Below are positions 9,378 through 19,204 of a DNA stretch of 49,513 nucleotides, in pieces. The stretch comes from Treponema sp. (GTDB lineage Bacteria; Spirochaetota; Spirochaetia; Treponematales; Breznakiellaceae). The notes beneath the pieces were generated by a model. That model was not told the DNA's origin and searched no databases. It saw only the letters and a program-made list of their open reading frames with translations. Position numbers and translations under genes: made by a program. Numbering within the stretch: position 1 is the first letter of the stretch; each line of letters begins with the position of its first letter. The stretch is from assembly GCA_031259215.1 (NCBI GenBank), contig JAIRLU010000119.1:1-49513 (forward strand), given 5' to 3'.

Positions 9378-10502
9378 TTACCGCTCTGATAATTCCGCAA
9401 GGGGGATGGGCTTAGGGGAATCATCTGCACCCTCAACCCGGGCAAGCTCTTCCATGAGTTCTTTACCCCTCCTGGAGAGTTTAGTGGGGATCTGAATCAT
9501 GAATTTGATATAGAGATTCCCCCGCCTTCCCCCTGGACCTGCGGGAATCCCTTCATCCCGGATCCTGAGCATTTTACCATTTTGGATCCCCGGAGGTACT
9601 TTGACTTTAATGGTTTTCCCGTCGAGGGTCATGACGTGAATATCCGCTCCCAGGGCCGCTTGGCTTATGGAAATGGGTACCGCACAATACAAGTCCATGT
9701 CTTGGCGTTCAAAATATTCGTGGGATTTAACCCGGAAGAACACGTAGAGGTCTCCTGGAGGGCCTCCATTGGGACCGGTATCTCCCTGCCGAGGGATAAG
9801 CACCCGCTTGCCGTTTTCTACCCCTGGGGGGACCGTAACCATGATCTTTTGGCGTTTCTTTTGCGTCCCCGAGCCATTACATTCCTTACAGGGATGTTCG
9901 ATGATATACCCTTCCCCCCCACAGTTTGGACAGGCAGAAGCCACGGAAAAAAATCCCTGACTATGACGTACCTGCCCAGAACCGCCGCAGGTGGAACAGA
10001 CCTTCTTGCCTGTACCGCTGGAGGCTCCGGTTCCTTTACAGACCGGACAAGCCTCATTCCGAGAGTACTGGATCTCTACTTTGGTACCGAACACCGCATC
10101 TTTAAACGATATATCCACGTCATAGCGGAGATTAGCCCCTTGCCGAACCCCATTGCCGCCGGAGGAACGACGGCCGCTGCTGCCGCCAAAAAAGGTATCG
10201 AAGATACTGGAAAAATCCCCAAAAAGATCCCCAAAGTCGCGGAACGCAGATGAAAAATCCTGCTGCCCCCCCATACCTTCAACTCCGGCAAACCCAAATT
10301 GATCGTAGGCAGCTTTTTTCTGATCATCCGAAAGAATTTCGTATGCCTCGGTAGCTTCCTTAAATTTCTCTTCCGCTTCTTTGTTACCCTGATTTTTATC
10401 CGGGTGATATTGAATGGCCAACTTCCGGTATGCCTTTTTTATATCGTCTTTGGTAGCGCCCTTCTGTACTCCCAGGACTTCGTAGTAATCACGCTTTGCC
10501 AC
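9378..10502 (-). CDS. dnaJ: Chaperone protein DnaJ
   Basis: A 374-residue class I Hsp40. The J domain (1-70) has HPD at 33-35, followed by a Gly/Phe-rich region (about 70-120) with a notable RRSSGGNG stretch. The zinc-binding region has four CxxCxGxG motifs (CPVCKGTG 152-159, CSTCGGSG 169-176, CPNCGGEG 191-198, CKECNGSG 205-212), then the C-terminal substrate-binding domain. It stimulates DnaK ATPase and delivers unfolded clients. The gene is downstream of dnaK on the same strand, as in the standard grpE-dnaK-dnaJ operon. Confidence 0.97.
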   Translation of the reverse strand: MAKRDYYEVLGVQKGATKDDIKKAYRKLAIQYHPDKNQGNKEAEEKFKEATEAYEILSDDQKKAAYDQFGFAGVEGMGGQQDFSSAFRDFGDLFGDFSSIFDTFFGGSSGRRSSGGNGVRQGANLRYDVDISFKDAVFGTKVEIQYSRNEACPVCKGTGASSGTGKKVCSTCGGSGQVRHSQGFFSVASACPNCGGEGYIIEHPCKECNGSGTQKKRQKIMVTVPPGVENGKRVLIPRQGDTGPNGGPPGDLYVFFRVKSHEYFERQDMDLYCAVPISISQAALGADIHVMTLDGKTIKVKVPPGIQNGKMLRIRDEGIPAGPGGRRGNLYIKFMIQIPTKLSRRGKELMEELARVEGADDSPKPIPLAELSER

Positions 10503-10592
10503 AATAACACCCTTTTTACGTTAATAAACTTCATTACAATTCCCTTACTTCCCTGATTTTACCTGACGCAAGAATTGCAAATGAAGGCCTTG

Positions 10593-12509
10593 CTATTTGT
10601 CATCCACCACTTCGTAATCCACATCTTCCGCTCGCTTGGTATCAGCGCTATCCTGAGCAGAACCACCTCCTGCAGCATTAGAACCGGGCTGCTGCCCTGG
10701 CTGAGCCCCTGTCTGCTTGTATACCTCTTCTGCAATCTTGTAGGATACTTGTTTCAGGGTTTCGGTTTTATCTCGGATGGCCTGAACCTCGGCCCCTTCC
10801 AAGGCCCGCTTGAGGTCTGCAATGGCTTCCTCTGCCTTGGCTTTATCCGCGGCGTTGATCTTATCCCCGAGGTCTTTGATGTTCTTTTCGGTACTGTAGA
10901 TCATGGTGTCCGCTTCGTTCCGGACTTCCGCCCGTTCCCGTTCCTTCCGGTCTTCTTCGGCGTGGAGTTCCGCTTCCTTAACCATACGGTCAATATCCGT
11001 ATCCGAAAGGCCTGAAGAACTTTCAATACGGATCTTCTGTTCCTTACCGGTTCCTAAATCTTTGGCAGATACATGCACAATACCATTGGCGTCAATATCA
11101 AAAGCCACCTCTATTTGGGGTATGCCCCGAGGCGCAGGAGGGATGCCTACCAGATCAAACCGGCCTAGGGTACGGTTCTGATTGGCCATTTCCCGCTCTC
11201 CTTGCAGTACTTGAATAGAAACCGCGGTCTGACCATCAGCAGCAGTAGAGAAGATCTGACTTTTCCTGGTGGGGATGGTGGTATTCCGCGGGATGAGCTT
11301 GGTCATGACCCCTCCCAAGGTTTCAATCCCCAAGGAGAGGGGGGTTACATCCAGGAGCAGCACATCTTTGACATCTCCCCCCAAGATACCTCCCTGGATT
11401 GCCGCGCCAATGGCCACTGCCTCGTCAGGGTTGACCCCCTTATTGGGTTCTTTCCTGAACAGGTCCTTGACGATCTGCTGTACCGCGGGTATCCGGGTAG
11501 AACCTCCTACCAGAATGATCTCGTCAATCTGGTCTGCAGTGAGTCCCGCATCGGCGAGGGCCTTTTTGCAGGGCTCTTTGGATCGTTCCAAGAGGTCTGT
11601 GACCATCTGTTCAAATTTCGCCCGGGTAAGGGTTTTTTGCAGGTGCTTAGGCCCTGATTGATCCGCGGTAATAAAGGGAAGGTTCACCTCAGTGGTCTGC
11701 ATCGCAGAAAGCTCGATCTTGGCTTTCTCAGCGGCTTCCCGGAGGCGCTGCAAGGCCATACGATCCTGCCCAAGGTCTATAGCAGTATCTTTCTTAAATT
11801 CTGCAATGAGCCATTCCATGATCCGGCGGTCAAAATCGTCCCCTCCCAGATGGGTATCCCCGTTGGTGGACTTCACTTCAAAGACCCCTTCCCCCAGTTC
11901 CAGAATAGAAATGTCGAAGGTACCGCCTCCCAGATCGTACACCGCAATGGTTTTTTCTTTTTTTTGGTCCTTGTTAAAGCCGAAGGCCAAAGACGCTGCA
12001 GTGGGTTCGTTGATAATACGCTTAACTTCAAGGCCTGCAATCTTCCCGGCGTCTTTGGTAGCCTGCCGTTGCGCATCGTTGAAGTAGGCCGGCACAGTGA
12101 TTACCGCTTCGGTAACCGCTTCCCCGAGGTAATCTTCCGCGGTTTTTTTCATTTTTTGCAGAACAAAGGCGGATATTTCTTGGGGAGAATACTTTTTCCC
12201 GTCAATATCCACCCGTACATCATCCCCCTGTTCTACCACTCGATAGGGGACCAATTTCATTTCATTGCCAACCTCAGAATACCGGCGCCCCATGAACCGT
12301 TTAATAGAATAAATCGTGTTCTCCGGGTTCGTGATCATCTGGTTTTTTGCCGGTTGACCGATTACCCGTTCACCTTTACTGGTAAACCCGACAATAGAAG
12401 GGGTGGTCCGTCCACCTTCAGAATTCTGAATAACGATGGGTTCGCCCCCCTCAAGCACCGATACGCATGAGTTTGTGGTTCCCAGATCGATTCCAATTAT
12501 TTTACCCAT
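10593..12509 (-). CDS. dnaK: Molecular chaperone DnaK (Hsp70)
   Basis: A 638-residue Hsp70. The ATPase domain starts with [18 protein letters not shown] and contains [17 protein letters not shown], the phosphate-2 block [12 protein letters not shown] and the adenosine motif [13 protein letters not shown]. The substrate-binding domain (about 390-500) has [17 protein letters not shown]. The lid ends in the Gly/Gln-rich tail with the conserved acidic [11 protein letters not shown] terminus. It works with GrpE and DnaJ encoded next to it. No CIRCE operator is visible in the 118-nt gap between grpE and dnaK; an AT-rich perfect hairpin is present there instead. Confidence 0.98.
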   Translation of the reverse strand: MGKIIGIDLGTTNSCVSVLEGGEPIVIQNSEGGRTTPSIVGFTSKGERVIGQPAKNQMITNPENTIYSIKRFMGRRYSEVGNEMKLVPYRVVEQGDDVRVDIDGKKYSPQEISAFVLQKMKKTAEDYLGEAVTEAVITVPAYFNDAQRQATKDAGKIAGLEVKRIINEPTAASLAFGFNKDQKKEKTIAVYDLGGGTFDISILELGEGVFEVKSTNGDTHLGGDDFDRRIMEWLIAEFKKDTAIDLGQDRMALQRLREAAEKAKIELSAMQTTEVNLPFITADQSGPKHLQKTLTRAKFEQMVTDLLERSKEPCKKALADAGLTADQIDEIILVGGSTRIPAVQQIVKDLFRKEPNKGVNPDEAVAIGAAIQGGILGGDVKDVLLLDVTPLSLGIETLGGVMTKLIPRNTTIPTRKSQIFSTAADGQTAVSIQVLQGEREMANQNRTLGRFDLVGIPPAPRGIPQIEVAFDIDANGIVHVSAKDLGTGKEQKIRIESSSGLSDTDIDRMVKEAELHAEEDRKERERAEVRNEADTMIYSTEKNIKDLGDKINAADKAKAEEAIADLKRALEGAEVQAIRDKTETLKQVSYKIAEEVYKQTGAQPGQQPGSNAAGGGSAQDSADTKRAEDVDYEVVDDK

Positions 12510-12530
12510 ATATGATAAACTCCTTTACCC

Positions 12531-12555
12531 ATTTTTCTATAAAAAATAGAAAAAT
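12531..12555 (-). promoter_or_regulatory. AT-rich perfect hairpin in dnaK leader
   Basis: ATTTTTCTAT (12531-12540) and its exact reverse complement ATAGAAAAAT (12546-12555) flank AAAAA, 22 nt upstream of the dnaK ATG. In the minus-strand transcript this forms a 10-bp all-but-one A/U stem just before the ribosome binding site. It could be a weak thermolabile leader structure or a weak processing/termination signal between grpE and dnaK; the sequence alone does not decide. Confidence 0.35.
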
Positions 12556-12627
12556 ATAATTATGCCATCCTAATAAATATACTAAAAAATCATTTAGTTG
12601 CGATCATCCACTCCCTATCCTGTATAA

Positions 12628-13317
12628 TTATGAGGGATTTTCCGCGGATCCCCTATCTTCGTTAGGCTCGGCCTTTTCCGGTTCCCTATCGGCCCCGGGA
12701 TGCTCAGGCATCAAGACCTTTACCTTAGCGCTCCTGACGATCCGATCCTTTAAGGTATACCCTTTAATGAAATCTTCCTTTACCACCGGCTCGTGTATAT
12801 CGGGAGATTTCTCCATCATGATCGCTTCATGCCGATTGGGGTCAAAGGGTTCTCCGGTGGAATCGAAGCGTTTGAGTCCCCACTTGTTCTCCAACTGAGA
12901 AGACAGGCGCTTTTCGATCATGCTGATCCCTTCGTAAAACACGGTGAAGTCTGCAGCAGTCTTCTGGGAGGCATCTGCCGCCTTGCTGGCCCGCTCAAAA
13001 TCATCAATGATGGGGATGAGGTCCAAAAGCAAGCTTTGATTTGCAAAATCAATGGCTTCCTGTTTCTCCCGGTTCATACGCTTACGGAAATTCTCAAATT
13101 CTGCGGCTTTGCGTAGATTCTGATCCTTAAGCTCGGCGATCTGCTCTTCCGCATGCTTGAGTTTTTCCTCTGGAGTGAGGTTCTCAGTTGGTTCTACAAG
13201 CCCTTGTTCGTCCTGAGCAGGTTCAGGGGTAAGGGGATCGGGGGCGGCTTCCGCTGCCTGTTCTGGATGCGGATCTGCTTCGTGATAATGAGCACCATGT
13301 TCTGTTGACATAACCAT
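12628..13317 (-). CDS. grpE: Nucleotide exchange factor GrpE
   Basis: A 229-residue GrpE. The long N-terminus (about 1-55) is acidic and low complexity (HEADPHPEQAAEAAPDPLTPEPAQDEQ), then the coiled-coil dimerisation helix (EKLKHAEEQIAELKDQNLRKAAEFENFRKR, quoted here by its ends at about 50-80) and the beta-domain with PFDPNRHEAIM and the signature ending DRIVRSAKVKV. It accelerates ADP release from DnaK. The start at 13317 has a tight AAGGTG box; the ATG at 13311 (MSTEHGAHYH) has better spacing (9 nt) and may be the real one. First gene of the chaperone operon; no hrcA is adjacent. Confidence 0.95.
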   Translation of the reverse strand: MVMSTEHGAHYHEADPHPEQAAEAAPDPLTPEPAQDEQGLVEPTENLTPEEKLKHAEEQIAELKDQNLRKAAEFENFRKRMNREKQEAIDFANQSLLLDLIPIIDDFERASKAADASQKTAADFTVFYEGISMIEKRLSSQLENKWGLKRFDSTGEPFDPNRHEAIMMEKSPDIHEPVVKEDFIKGYTLKDRIVRSAKVKVLMPEHPGADREPEKAEPNEDRGSAENPS

Positions 13318-13795
13318 TCACACCTTTTTTATGAATTCTGGATACTTGGTATAGCCTGGTGAAACATATACACCCTAAGGCGTACTATTGCGGGGGTTTA
13401 AACCCGAAGGCCGTTTAAGTCTCTCAAAGTAATACTTATTAAAAACATACTTAACCAGCGCTATAAAGGTCAAGAAAATTTTGTTACTAGGCAGTATAAA
13501 CCTTCGGACGGGCAGGCAGCGGTTTCCGTATAAAGCCAATGGAGGTGGGGGTGGGGGATACCTATCCACAGGAAAACCTTAAAACCCTTATCAGGAACAA
13601 AACGATCCACTACCAAGGTAAGGGCACATCCCGCCCAGGTCCAGGGAAGCAAAGGGAAGATGCATTTCCAGTCCCCACTGCGACGGTATAGAGGGGCCGA
13701 AAGACCCCGCTCCGCGGAAGTTTTCTCGTATTTACCTGGTACTTAAAGCCCATACCCTAGTATTACCTTGTGAGGTATGTATATATACTGATCCT
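13318..13795. other. Intergenic region without a recognisable gene
   Basis: About 480 bp between divergently transcribed grpE and the deacetylase-like gene. It holds two small palindromes (GGGTTTAAACCC near 13395-13406 and aGGGGccgaaagaCCCC near 13692-13708) but no RNA gene, CIRCE box or ORF with recognisable homology. The regulatory regions of both flanking genes should be here; I could not identify a convincing sigma-70 promoter for either. Confidence 0.5.
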
Positions 13796-14911
13796 ATGAT
13801 TCTATATGATCCAGATCTCATACAAACCTATACTGATTACGGTATCATGCTCCCGATTTCCCCTAGCCGGGCACCGCGGATCATTGATTTTCTAACCCAT
13901 GCCGGAGTCCTTGGCATAGATCCCCTCAAACCGGTTTTCGATTGTCCTGGAGCCCGCCGCTTCCTAGGAGCGTCTCCGGAGCCGCTCATAAACCGGAAGG
14001 ATCTGGAACGGGTTCATCAAAAGGAGTTCATTGCTCGGTTGTACCAAGAGGGCCCAGAAGGTTCCCAAGGACTGCTGAAAGCCCTACTCCATACCTATGA
14101 GCTTATAGATAGCCAGGGACGGCCTCACCGTTATGAACCGGATCGGGCAGTGAAGCCTTTGGTAGCGCTGTTTCACCTTACGGTAGCCCAGGTCGAAGGC
14201 ACCTACTTAGCCTGTCGGCTTGCCTTAAAGCAGGAAGACCCTAAACCAGGGTTCTGTTATTATCTGGGCGGAGGTATGCATCACGCTCGGTATGACCAAG
14301 GGGCAGGGTTTTGTCTTATCCATGATATCATGATTGCAGCTCGGAAATTGCAGGCTGAAAACCAGGTCCAACGGATCTGGATTATAGACCTGGATGCTCA
14401 TAAAGGGTGTGGTACTGCAGAACTGGTACATTTTTCCCGAATCCGCGGGGAGCTAGGCGGGAATAACGACGCTGCCACGGCTCTTGCGATCAGTACCCTC
14501 TCCATACACATGGCCAAAGGATGGCCCTTGGATGCGGAAACCTTGCAAGCCGCATCTCCGGGACGAGCCCCCTGGATCCAGGGGGATGTGGAGATCGGCA
14601 TCGAAGCAGGAGCAGAGGATACCTATGTCCCGGAATTACAGAAGGGTTTAGTGCTGCTGGAGAAACACTCTCAAAACCTGCAACCAGATCTGGTCATCGT
14701 GGTTGATGGCTCCGACCCGTATGAACATGACGAGCTCCCTTCCAGTAGTCTCCTCAAGTTGCGTCTGGACTGCTGTATTGAACGGGACCAGCTTATCTAT
14801 CAGTACCTCCGAGAACGGGGGATTCCCTCTGCCTGGATCATGGCCGGGGGTTATGGGGAACGGGCCTGGGAACCGAATGGGTACTTTTTGCGGACCTTGT
14901 CGGATGGATGA
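13796..14911 (+). CDS. Histone deacetylase superfamily (arginase/deacetylase fold) hydrolase
   Basis: A 371-residue member of the HDAC/acetylpolyamine amidohydrolase superfamily. The tandem active-site histidines are in GGGMHHA (H162-H163), the zinc ligands in DLDAHKGCG (D198, D200, H202) and the second aspartate region in DGSDPYEHDELPSSS (normally DPLG-like). The late AGGYG motif corresponds to GGGY. Such bacterial proteins deacetylate acetylated polyamines, lysines or small amides; the substrate is unknown here. It is a single gene, convergent with the alarmone synthetase gene 40 bp away. No clear ribosome binding site precedes the ATG. Confidence 0.85.
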   Translation: MILYDPDLIQTYTDYGIMLPISPSRAPRIIDFLTHAGVLGIDPLKPVFDCPGARRFLGASPEPLINRKDLERVHQKEFIARLYQEGPEGSQGLLKALLHTYELIDSQGRPHRYEPDRAVKPLVALFHLTVAQVEGTYLACRLALKQEDPKPGFCYYLGGGMHHARYDQGAGFCLIHDIMIAARKLQAENQVQRIWIIDLDAHKGCGTAELVHFSRIRGELGGNNDAATALAISTLSIHMAKGWPLDAETLQAASPGRAPWIQGDVEIGIEAGAEDTYVPELQKGLVLLEKHSQNLQPDLVIVVDGSDPYEHDELPSSSLLKLRLDCCIERDQLIYQYLRERGIPSAWIMAGGYGERAWEPNGYFLRTLSDG

Positions 14912-14951
14912 GGGGACCCTGGTAAAGACCACAACATGCTTTCTTCGGGCA

Positions 14952-16220
14952 CTACCTGTTTAGTTTATTCAGAAGGAGCTTCCTGAATCGCCCCATCGGT
15001 TCGGAATCAGGTTCTAAGGCTAAGGCTGCTTCACAATCTGCGAGAGCTTGGGGAAGGTCATCCAGGTGATAATACGCCTGCCCTCGGCGATAGTAACAAA
15101 ATGCCTGATAGGGGTTTATCTTGAGGGATAGGGTAAAATCCTCGATGGCATCCAGGTACTGTTGTAAAACCGTTTTGACGATACCCCGAAAATAAAGGGC
15201 TTTATAGGATGCACAGTCCAATGCTAAAGAGCGGGTAAAATCCTCGATGGCATCGTCATATTGGGATCGGGCGAAATTAGCCATCCCCCGATGTTTATAA
15301 ATAAGGGAAGCAATGGTATTGTGAGGTTCCAGGTTCAGAATAGCGGTGTAAAGGATAATTGCTTCGGTAAACCGATGCTCGTTATGCGCATACAAGGCAG
15401 TAAGCAGCAGTTCATCAATCGAATTACTTTCCGGAGCGTCCTGAGATGCTATAGCAAGAGATAGTCCGTCTCCAGGGGGTTCTTTTCGGTGATTCTGAGG
15501 GAACTTGTTCGGTTTTTCATGGGTAAAGAGGGGGATATCAATGGATGCTTCAATTTTCTTAAAAAAAGAAGCCCGTCGTTTTTCCAACTCCCCGTTGAGC
15601 CGCCGCTGATAGGTCCTGACTTCCTGAAAAATCGTATCTGCCAAGGAAAGGCTGGCATTAAGGGCTGCTAATTTGCGTTTCATCGGTTCGTCGAAGGGGG
15701 TAAATGCAGCTTTATACACCAGTTCATGTTCCACTTCAGCCCAGGCATCCTGGAGAATAGTACGAATTTGAATCTCTGCCACTTCCAATCCGCAGTCTCC
15801 TCGGTTTTTTACAAGGACTTCAGGAATTTTTATCAAAAGATGAATTGATTCATAGCCGAATTCTTTGAAAGAATAATTAGAACCCTTTCGTTCCACCTCA
15901 ACAACTTCAAAGTTGGCTTGTAAACACTTCTCAACGAGGATGATATCTTCAAAAAAAGGGCATACAATCCTGATACCGATTACATCGGTAATACCCAAGG
16001 ATTGGGAACAGCATGGATCTTTTTGAAGCAGTTGGATGTATTTTTTATAATAACTCTCAAATTCCTTGACTCGGCCTTTGACTATCGGGCGGGATGAAAG
16101 AAACTTAAGCTTTTCCTCAAGGGTGGTTTCCATATCCCTGGCAATTAAACTCCTTACCAGGGCGTACCCCTCATAGGCTTTCCGAAGCGTATTCTGATCG
16201 GGGATTATACGATTATACAT
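14952..16220 (-). CDS. RelA/SpoT-type small alarmone synthetase fused to TPR repeats
   Basis: A 422-residue protein. Residues about 30-210 form a RelA/SpoT nucleotidyltransferase domain: SSRPIVKGRVKEFESYYKK (ATP-binding basic strand), ITDVIGIRIVCPF (D79, G82, R84) and EIQIRTILQDAWAEVEHELVYK by its ends at 149 and 170, with the catalytic-type Glu and the GTP-contacting block. There is no HD hydrolase, TGS or ACT domain. A low-complexity linker (about 225-265) leads to about four TPR units (270-415; e.g. ALYFRGIVKTVLQQYLDAIE, CYYRRGQAYYHLDDLPQALA). It should make (p)ppGpp; the TPRs probably sense a partner protein. It is downstream of flaA but separated by a terminator, so likely has its own promoter. 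Confidence 0.85.
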   Translation of the reverse strand: MYNRIIPDQNTLRKAYEGYALVRSLIARDMETTLEEKLKFLSSRPIVKGRVKEFESYYKKYIQLLQKDPCCSQSLGITDVIGIRIVCPFFEDIILVEKCLQANFEVVEVERKGSNYSFKEFGYESIHLLIKIPEVLVKNRGDCGLEVAEIQIRTILQDAWAEVEHELVYKAAFTPFDEPMKRKLAALNASLSLADTIFQEVRTYQRRLNGELEKRRASFFKKIEASIDIPLFTHEKPNKFPQNHRKEPPGDGLSLAIASQDAPESNSIDELLLTALYAHNEHRFTEAIILYTAILNLEPHNTIASLIYKHRGMANFARSQYDDAIEDFTRSLALDCASYKALYFRGIVKTVLQQYLDAIEDFTLSLKINPYQAFCYYRRGQAYYHLDDLPQALADCEAALALEPDSEPMGRFRKLLLNKLNR

Positions 16221-16250
16221 CTGCGGCCCAGTTTTTCCTATAGAAAATCA

Positions 16251-16292
16251 AAGGCTACCTAAAAAACCACTAAGAATTTCTCAGGTAGCCTT
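16251..16292 (-). terminator. Rho-independent terminator of flaA
   Basis: AAGGCTACCT (16251-16260) and AGGTAGCCTT (16283-16292) form a perfect 10-bp stem 49 nt beyond the flaA stop on the minus strand, followed by a short TGATTTTC tail. It separates flaA from the alarmone synthetase gene. Confidence 0.75.
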
Positions 16293-16340
16293 CTTTGGTT
16301 TATAGTACTACTGTAAGCAAACACCTACCTCGTCAGCGCG

Positions 16341-17405
16341 CTATTCTTCTGCTTCCTCGCCGCTACTCGCACCCTCAGTAGGAGTAAAGGTGGTCTCAGT
16401 AGCCTGCCGCTGATTATCCAGATACCGCTGAATTTGAGCTTGGCCAAGCCGCTGCAATTCTCCGGTCTTCCGGGCAGTCTCCCGATCCTGGATAATATTC
16501 CAGAGTGATTCATCTTCAATATCCCGTTCAGTATCAAGGACCGCCTTATCGTAGATGACTTTAACATCTTTGAAATACCCGATAAAATCTCCACCGGGGC
16601 TAGAGGCACTCCGCTGAATGAGGAATCCGCCAAACTTTACAAAGGGCGTTGAATCAGGATAGATGGGATACAAGCGTAATTCCCGATTCCGAACATTCTG
16701 CACATACGCAGGATTATCCCACCGGAGTTCTCCCCAACCTTCAAAGTTAAGATACCCCATGAAGTAGGTCTTTTCGTTCCCTTTGTCATCAATCAAGATC
16801 ACCGAAAGGGCATGGGGAAAATTGAGTCCATAGGCATTTACGGCGATTGACCTAATCGTTCCGACGTTTTTGATCACCCCTAAACCACCGGTAGGTTTAC
16901 CTTCATCATCAGGTTCACCCTCAAAGCGACTCGGCCCGGTAACCCCTGATTCTTCACCAGCTTCGATATTTCCATCATCATCAATGGTTGCCGGAGGTTC
17001 AAACGCGGGAATATCAAAGGGCGGCTTCACAATGGCCCAAGAATTAAAGGCCTCCACCGGGAAGTGGATACGAACACCCATCACCTTTTCCCATTCTTTA
17101 GAGGGCGCCTCTTTAGTATAACTAAGATGCTTGGTAGTGATATTCTGCGCAGAAGATGAGAATACCACATCCCAATTAGTTATAGCCAAAGAAGATTTCA
17201 TCTCTACCTTTTGCCGGGCGGTGAAATTGCTGGTGGCCTCATTGGTAAAGTCCATCAAGGTCGCACGGTTTTGAGTGGGCACGTCATTTTGATCGGGAAC
17301 AATATCAGCCGTTAATTTTGAAAAATCGATAAGCACCGACTCCTCAGCAAACACCGATCCCATTGCCAATAACGTGACGACGACAAGAATGAAGATACGT
17401 TTCAT
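16341..17405 (-). CDS. flaA: Flagellar filament outer layer (sheath) protein FlaA
   Basis: A 354-residue secreted protein with a clean signal peptide (MKRIFILVVVTLLAMGSVFA|EES). The body matches spirochete FlaA: ATLMDFTNEATSNFTARQK, MKSSLAITNWDVVFSSSA, the GIFLNFEGWGEL-like strand GYLNFEGWGELRWDNP, and RELRLYPIYPDSTPFVKF. There is an acidic insertion around 140-175 (DDDGNIEAGEESG...) and a C-terminal helical tail rich in Q/E. FlaA is exported by Sec and coats the FlaB core of periplasmic flagella. The gene has its own sigma-70 promoter and terminator, so it is monocistronic. Confidence 0.93.
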   Translation of the reverse strand: MKRIFILVVVTLLAMGSVFAEESVLIDFSKLTADIVPDQNDVPTQNRATLMDFTNEATSNFTARQKVEMKSSLAITNWDVVFSSSAQNITTKHLSYTKEAPSKEWEKVMGVRIHFPVEAFNSWAIVKPPFDIPAFEPPATIDDDGNIEAGEESGVTGPSRFEGEPDDEGKPTGGLGVIKNVGTIRSIAVNAYGLNFPHALSVILIDDKGNEKTYFMGYLNFEGWGELRWDNPAYVQNVRNRELRLYPIYPDSTPFVKFGGFLIQRSASSPGGDFIGYFKDVKVIYDKAVLDTERDIEDESLWNIIQDRETARKTGELQRLGQAQIQRYLDNQRQATETTFTPTEGASSGEEAEE

Positions 17406-17454
17406 TCACAGCTCCTTTCAATTGTCTGTAATTTTAACATACTAGTTATTAACA

Positions 17455-17482
17455 AGTATACAAAATATAATTTATTTGTCAA
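17455..17482 (-). promoter_or_regulatory. Sigma-70 promoter of flaA
   Basis: On the minus strand TTGACA (17477-17482), a 16-nt spacer and TATACT (17455-17460) lie about 50 nt upstream of the flaA ATG, in an AT-rich stretch. An AAAGGAG ribosome binding site precedes the start. This fits the known housekeeping-sigma control of spirochete flaA as opposed to flaB. Confidence 0.8.
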
Positions 17483-17569
17483 CGACTTTTTACCGCAATT
17501 TCCACAATATGGGTAAATTTTGAAATAATTATTTGAGGCTGTTTCAAAATGGCAAAGGGTCAAACCGCC

Positions 17570-18103
17570 TCAGGCATCCTCTCCCTCATCGGTTTGTATG
17601 ACCCGTATCTCATGGCCGTAGATAAAAAGCTTGACCCTTTGCACCGAAGGAAAATTCCGCCGGATTCCCTGTTGGAGCGTTTCCAGGCCCCAAAAGACAT
17701 CCCTCCCCGGGGCTTCCACAAGGGGTAAGGCGGCGCTTTCCGAAAGATCCAGGTATACCACCGCATCTCGGTATAATAATGAACGAAGCCTCGTCTCTCG
17801 TGGAAACAAAGGCAGAGAATCCGGTACAATCGGTCCAAGGAGCGCCTCCTCTACATAGCGTCTGAGGGCAATTTCCTCTGTGGGGGCTCGGGAAAGCATA
17901 CGGTTTTCTACCACCGGTTTTCCATCCCCCAAGGTATAAAAGATAAAAGTCCGTCGCACCTGGTTTATGTGCCGGAATTGGATGAAGGTGAAGATGCCCA
18001 GCAGCAACAGGTAAACCACACGTCGAATATACGATTTTGTCCTAAAACCGCCCCTTTTTTTACTGTTTCTCGTACCACTACCTGCCATGCCCATTCTTTT
18101 CAT
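17570..18103 (-). CDS. GerMN domain membrane-anchored protein
   Basis: A 177-residue protein with a basic N-terminus and one membrane helix (VVYLLLLGIFTFIQF, about 30-45). The rest matches the GerMN fold: RRTFIFYTLGDGKPV, IALRRYVEEALLGP, LPLFPRETRLRSLLYRDAVVYLDLSES (quoted by parts). In Bacillus, GerM acts with cell-wall hydrolases, and here the gene follows a cell-wall amidase by 30 nt on the same strand, so a role in regulating peptidoglycan cleavage is plausible. Several Met codons near the start make the exact N-terminus uncertain. Confidence 0.75.
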   Translation of the reverse strand: MKRMGMAGSGTRNSKKRGGFRTKSYIRRVVYLLLLGIFTFIQFRHINQVRRTFIFYTLGDGKPVVENRMLSRAPTEEIALRRYVEEALLGPIVPDSLPLFPRETRLRSLLYRDAVVYLDLSESAALPLVEAPGRDVFWGLETLQQGIRRNFPSVQRVKLFIYGHEIRVIQTDEGEDA

Positions 18104-18133
18104 TCGACCATTTTATATGGCGGCCCTTCATCG

Positions 18134-19204
18134 CTACAACCCTTCAAACTCACCTACAAAATCCATAATACCCTTATATAAGGCTTCTGAAAAGTGCTGT
18201 ATGTAGGTTTCATCAGTCAAAAGCGTGGCATCCGTTTCATTACTGAGAAAGCCTAACTCCACCAGAACCGAAGGCATCCGGGCATTCCGGACTACAAACC
18301 ATTCCTCTGCCTTGATACCCCGGGAAGGAAAAGCGCTGCCCAGGGTTTCATCAAACCGTTTCATGATAGATTCGGCCATCCTGATACTTTCAGAGGTGAA
18401 TTCCTCTTCCAGCATGGCATTCAGAATGGGAATCACCTCTTGGGCATCCTTGTATTTCGACTGGTCAATGAGGGTCCGCCGGTATTCGGGATTGAGGTAC
18501 CACACTTCATAGCCCCGTACGTGTTTATTGAAGGATGCATTGGCATGGATGGAAATGAATACCGTGGCCTCGTTATCTTGCAGAGGAATCCCATTGGCTA
18601 TGGCTACCCGATCATCCAAGCTGATAAAGGTGTCCTGGTCCCGAGTTAATAAGACCTGTTTATCAGGAAAACTGCGGGAAAGCCGACTATGAAGGTCCTT
18701 GGAAACCTTGAGGACCAGGTCCTTTTCCTCCACCCGTAAGGATTTTCCGTCAATAGTATGGTTTCCCACGGCTCCGGTATCTTTACCGCCATGACCAGGA
18801 TCCACAATAATCGCGGCAATACGAAACTGAGCCGGCGCTTCCTGGGAACGGGCATCTTCTAGAACCCTGATGAGGGTACCCACAAAGGCTTGGGGAAACT
18901 GCAGGGTTCCTTGCTCAAGGAAGGGGGACGGAAGGGAGAGTATTTCCTTACCGTTAAGGATAACCAGACCCGTTTCACCGGGCATCCCAACCCGGAAAGC
19001 TATGTACTGATCTGCCCATGAAAAGACTCCGGCCTGGAAAAAGGGATCCCAGCGGAATGTGGCTGTATTTCCCAGGGAACCGAGGTTTTTGAGGGTTTCA
19101 TCTAAGGTGAGGGTCTTCTCATCCCCAAAGCCCACTATTTGTGCCGATAGCAAGAGCAGGTTGGAAAACAAGAGACCTATCAAGAAACGCCGGTTATGCA
19201 TCAA
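18134..19204 (-). CDS. N-acetylmuramoyl-L-alanine amidase (Amidase_3)
   Basis: A 356-residue exported enzyme with signal peptide (RFLIGLLFSNLLLLSAQIVG). The N-terminal part (about 30-130) is a non-catalytic domain; the zinc amidase domain (about 135-350) has IIVDPGHGGKDTG (first His ligand), the RVEEKDLVLKV Glu ligand, VFISIHANAS (second His) and SVLVELGFLSN (catalytic Glu). It cleaves the amide bond between MurNAc and the stem peptide during division or flagellar insertion. It pairs with the downstream GerMN gene in an operon. Confidence 0.92.
   Translation of the reverse strand: MMHNRRFLIGLLFSNLLLLSAQIVGFGDEKTLTLDETLKNLGSLGNTATFRWDPFFQAGVFSWADQYIAFRVGMPGETGLVILNGKEILSLPSPFLEQGTLQFPQAFVGTLIRVLEDARSQEAPAQFRIAAIIVDPGHGGKDTGAVGNHTIDGKSLRVEEKDLVLKVSKDLHSRLSRSFPDKQVLLTRDQDTFISLDDRVAIANGIPLQDNEATVFISIHANASFNKHVRGYEVWYLNPEYRRTLIDQSKYKDAQEVIPILNAMLEEEFTSESIRMAESIMKRFDETLGSAFPSRGIKAEEWFVVRNARMPSVLVELGFLSNETDATLLTDETYIQHFSEALYKGIMDFVGEFEGL

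Noticed and set aside
9582-10253. A 223-codon plus-strand ORF opposite dnaJ
   Set aside because: It is the antisense shadow of dnaJ, with no recognisable domain and no ribosome binding site.
12510-12627. CIRCE (HrcA) operator in the dnaK leader
   Set aside because: No TTAGCACTC-N9-GAGTGCTAA or close variant in this gap or before grpE.
13470-13652. A 60-codon minus-strand ORF in the grpE-deacetylase gap
   Set aside because: Contains a hydrophobic stretch but nothing recognisable, no ribosome binding site and no frame continuity upstream.
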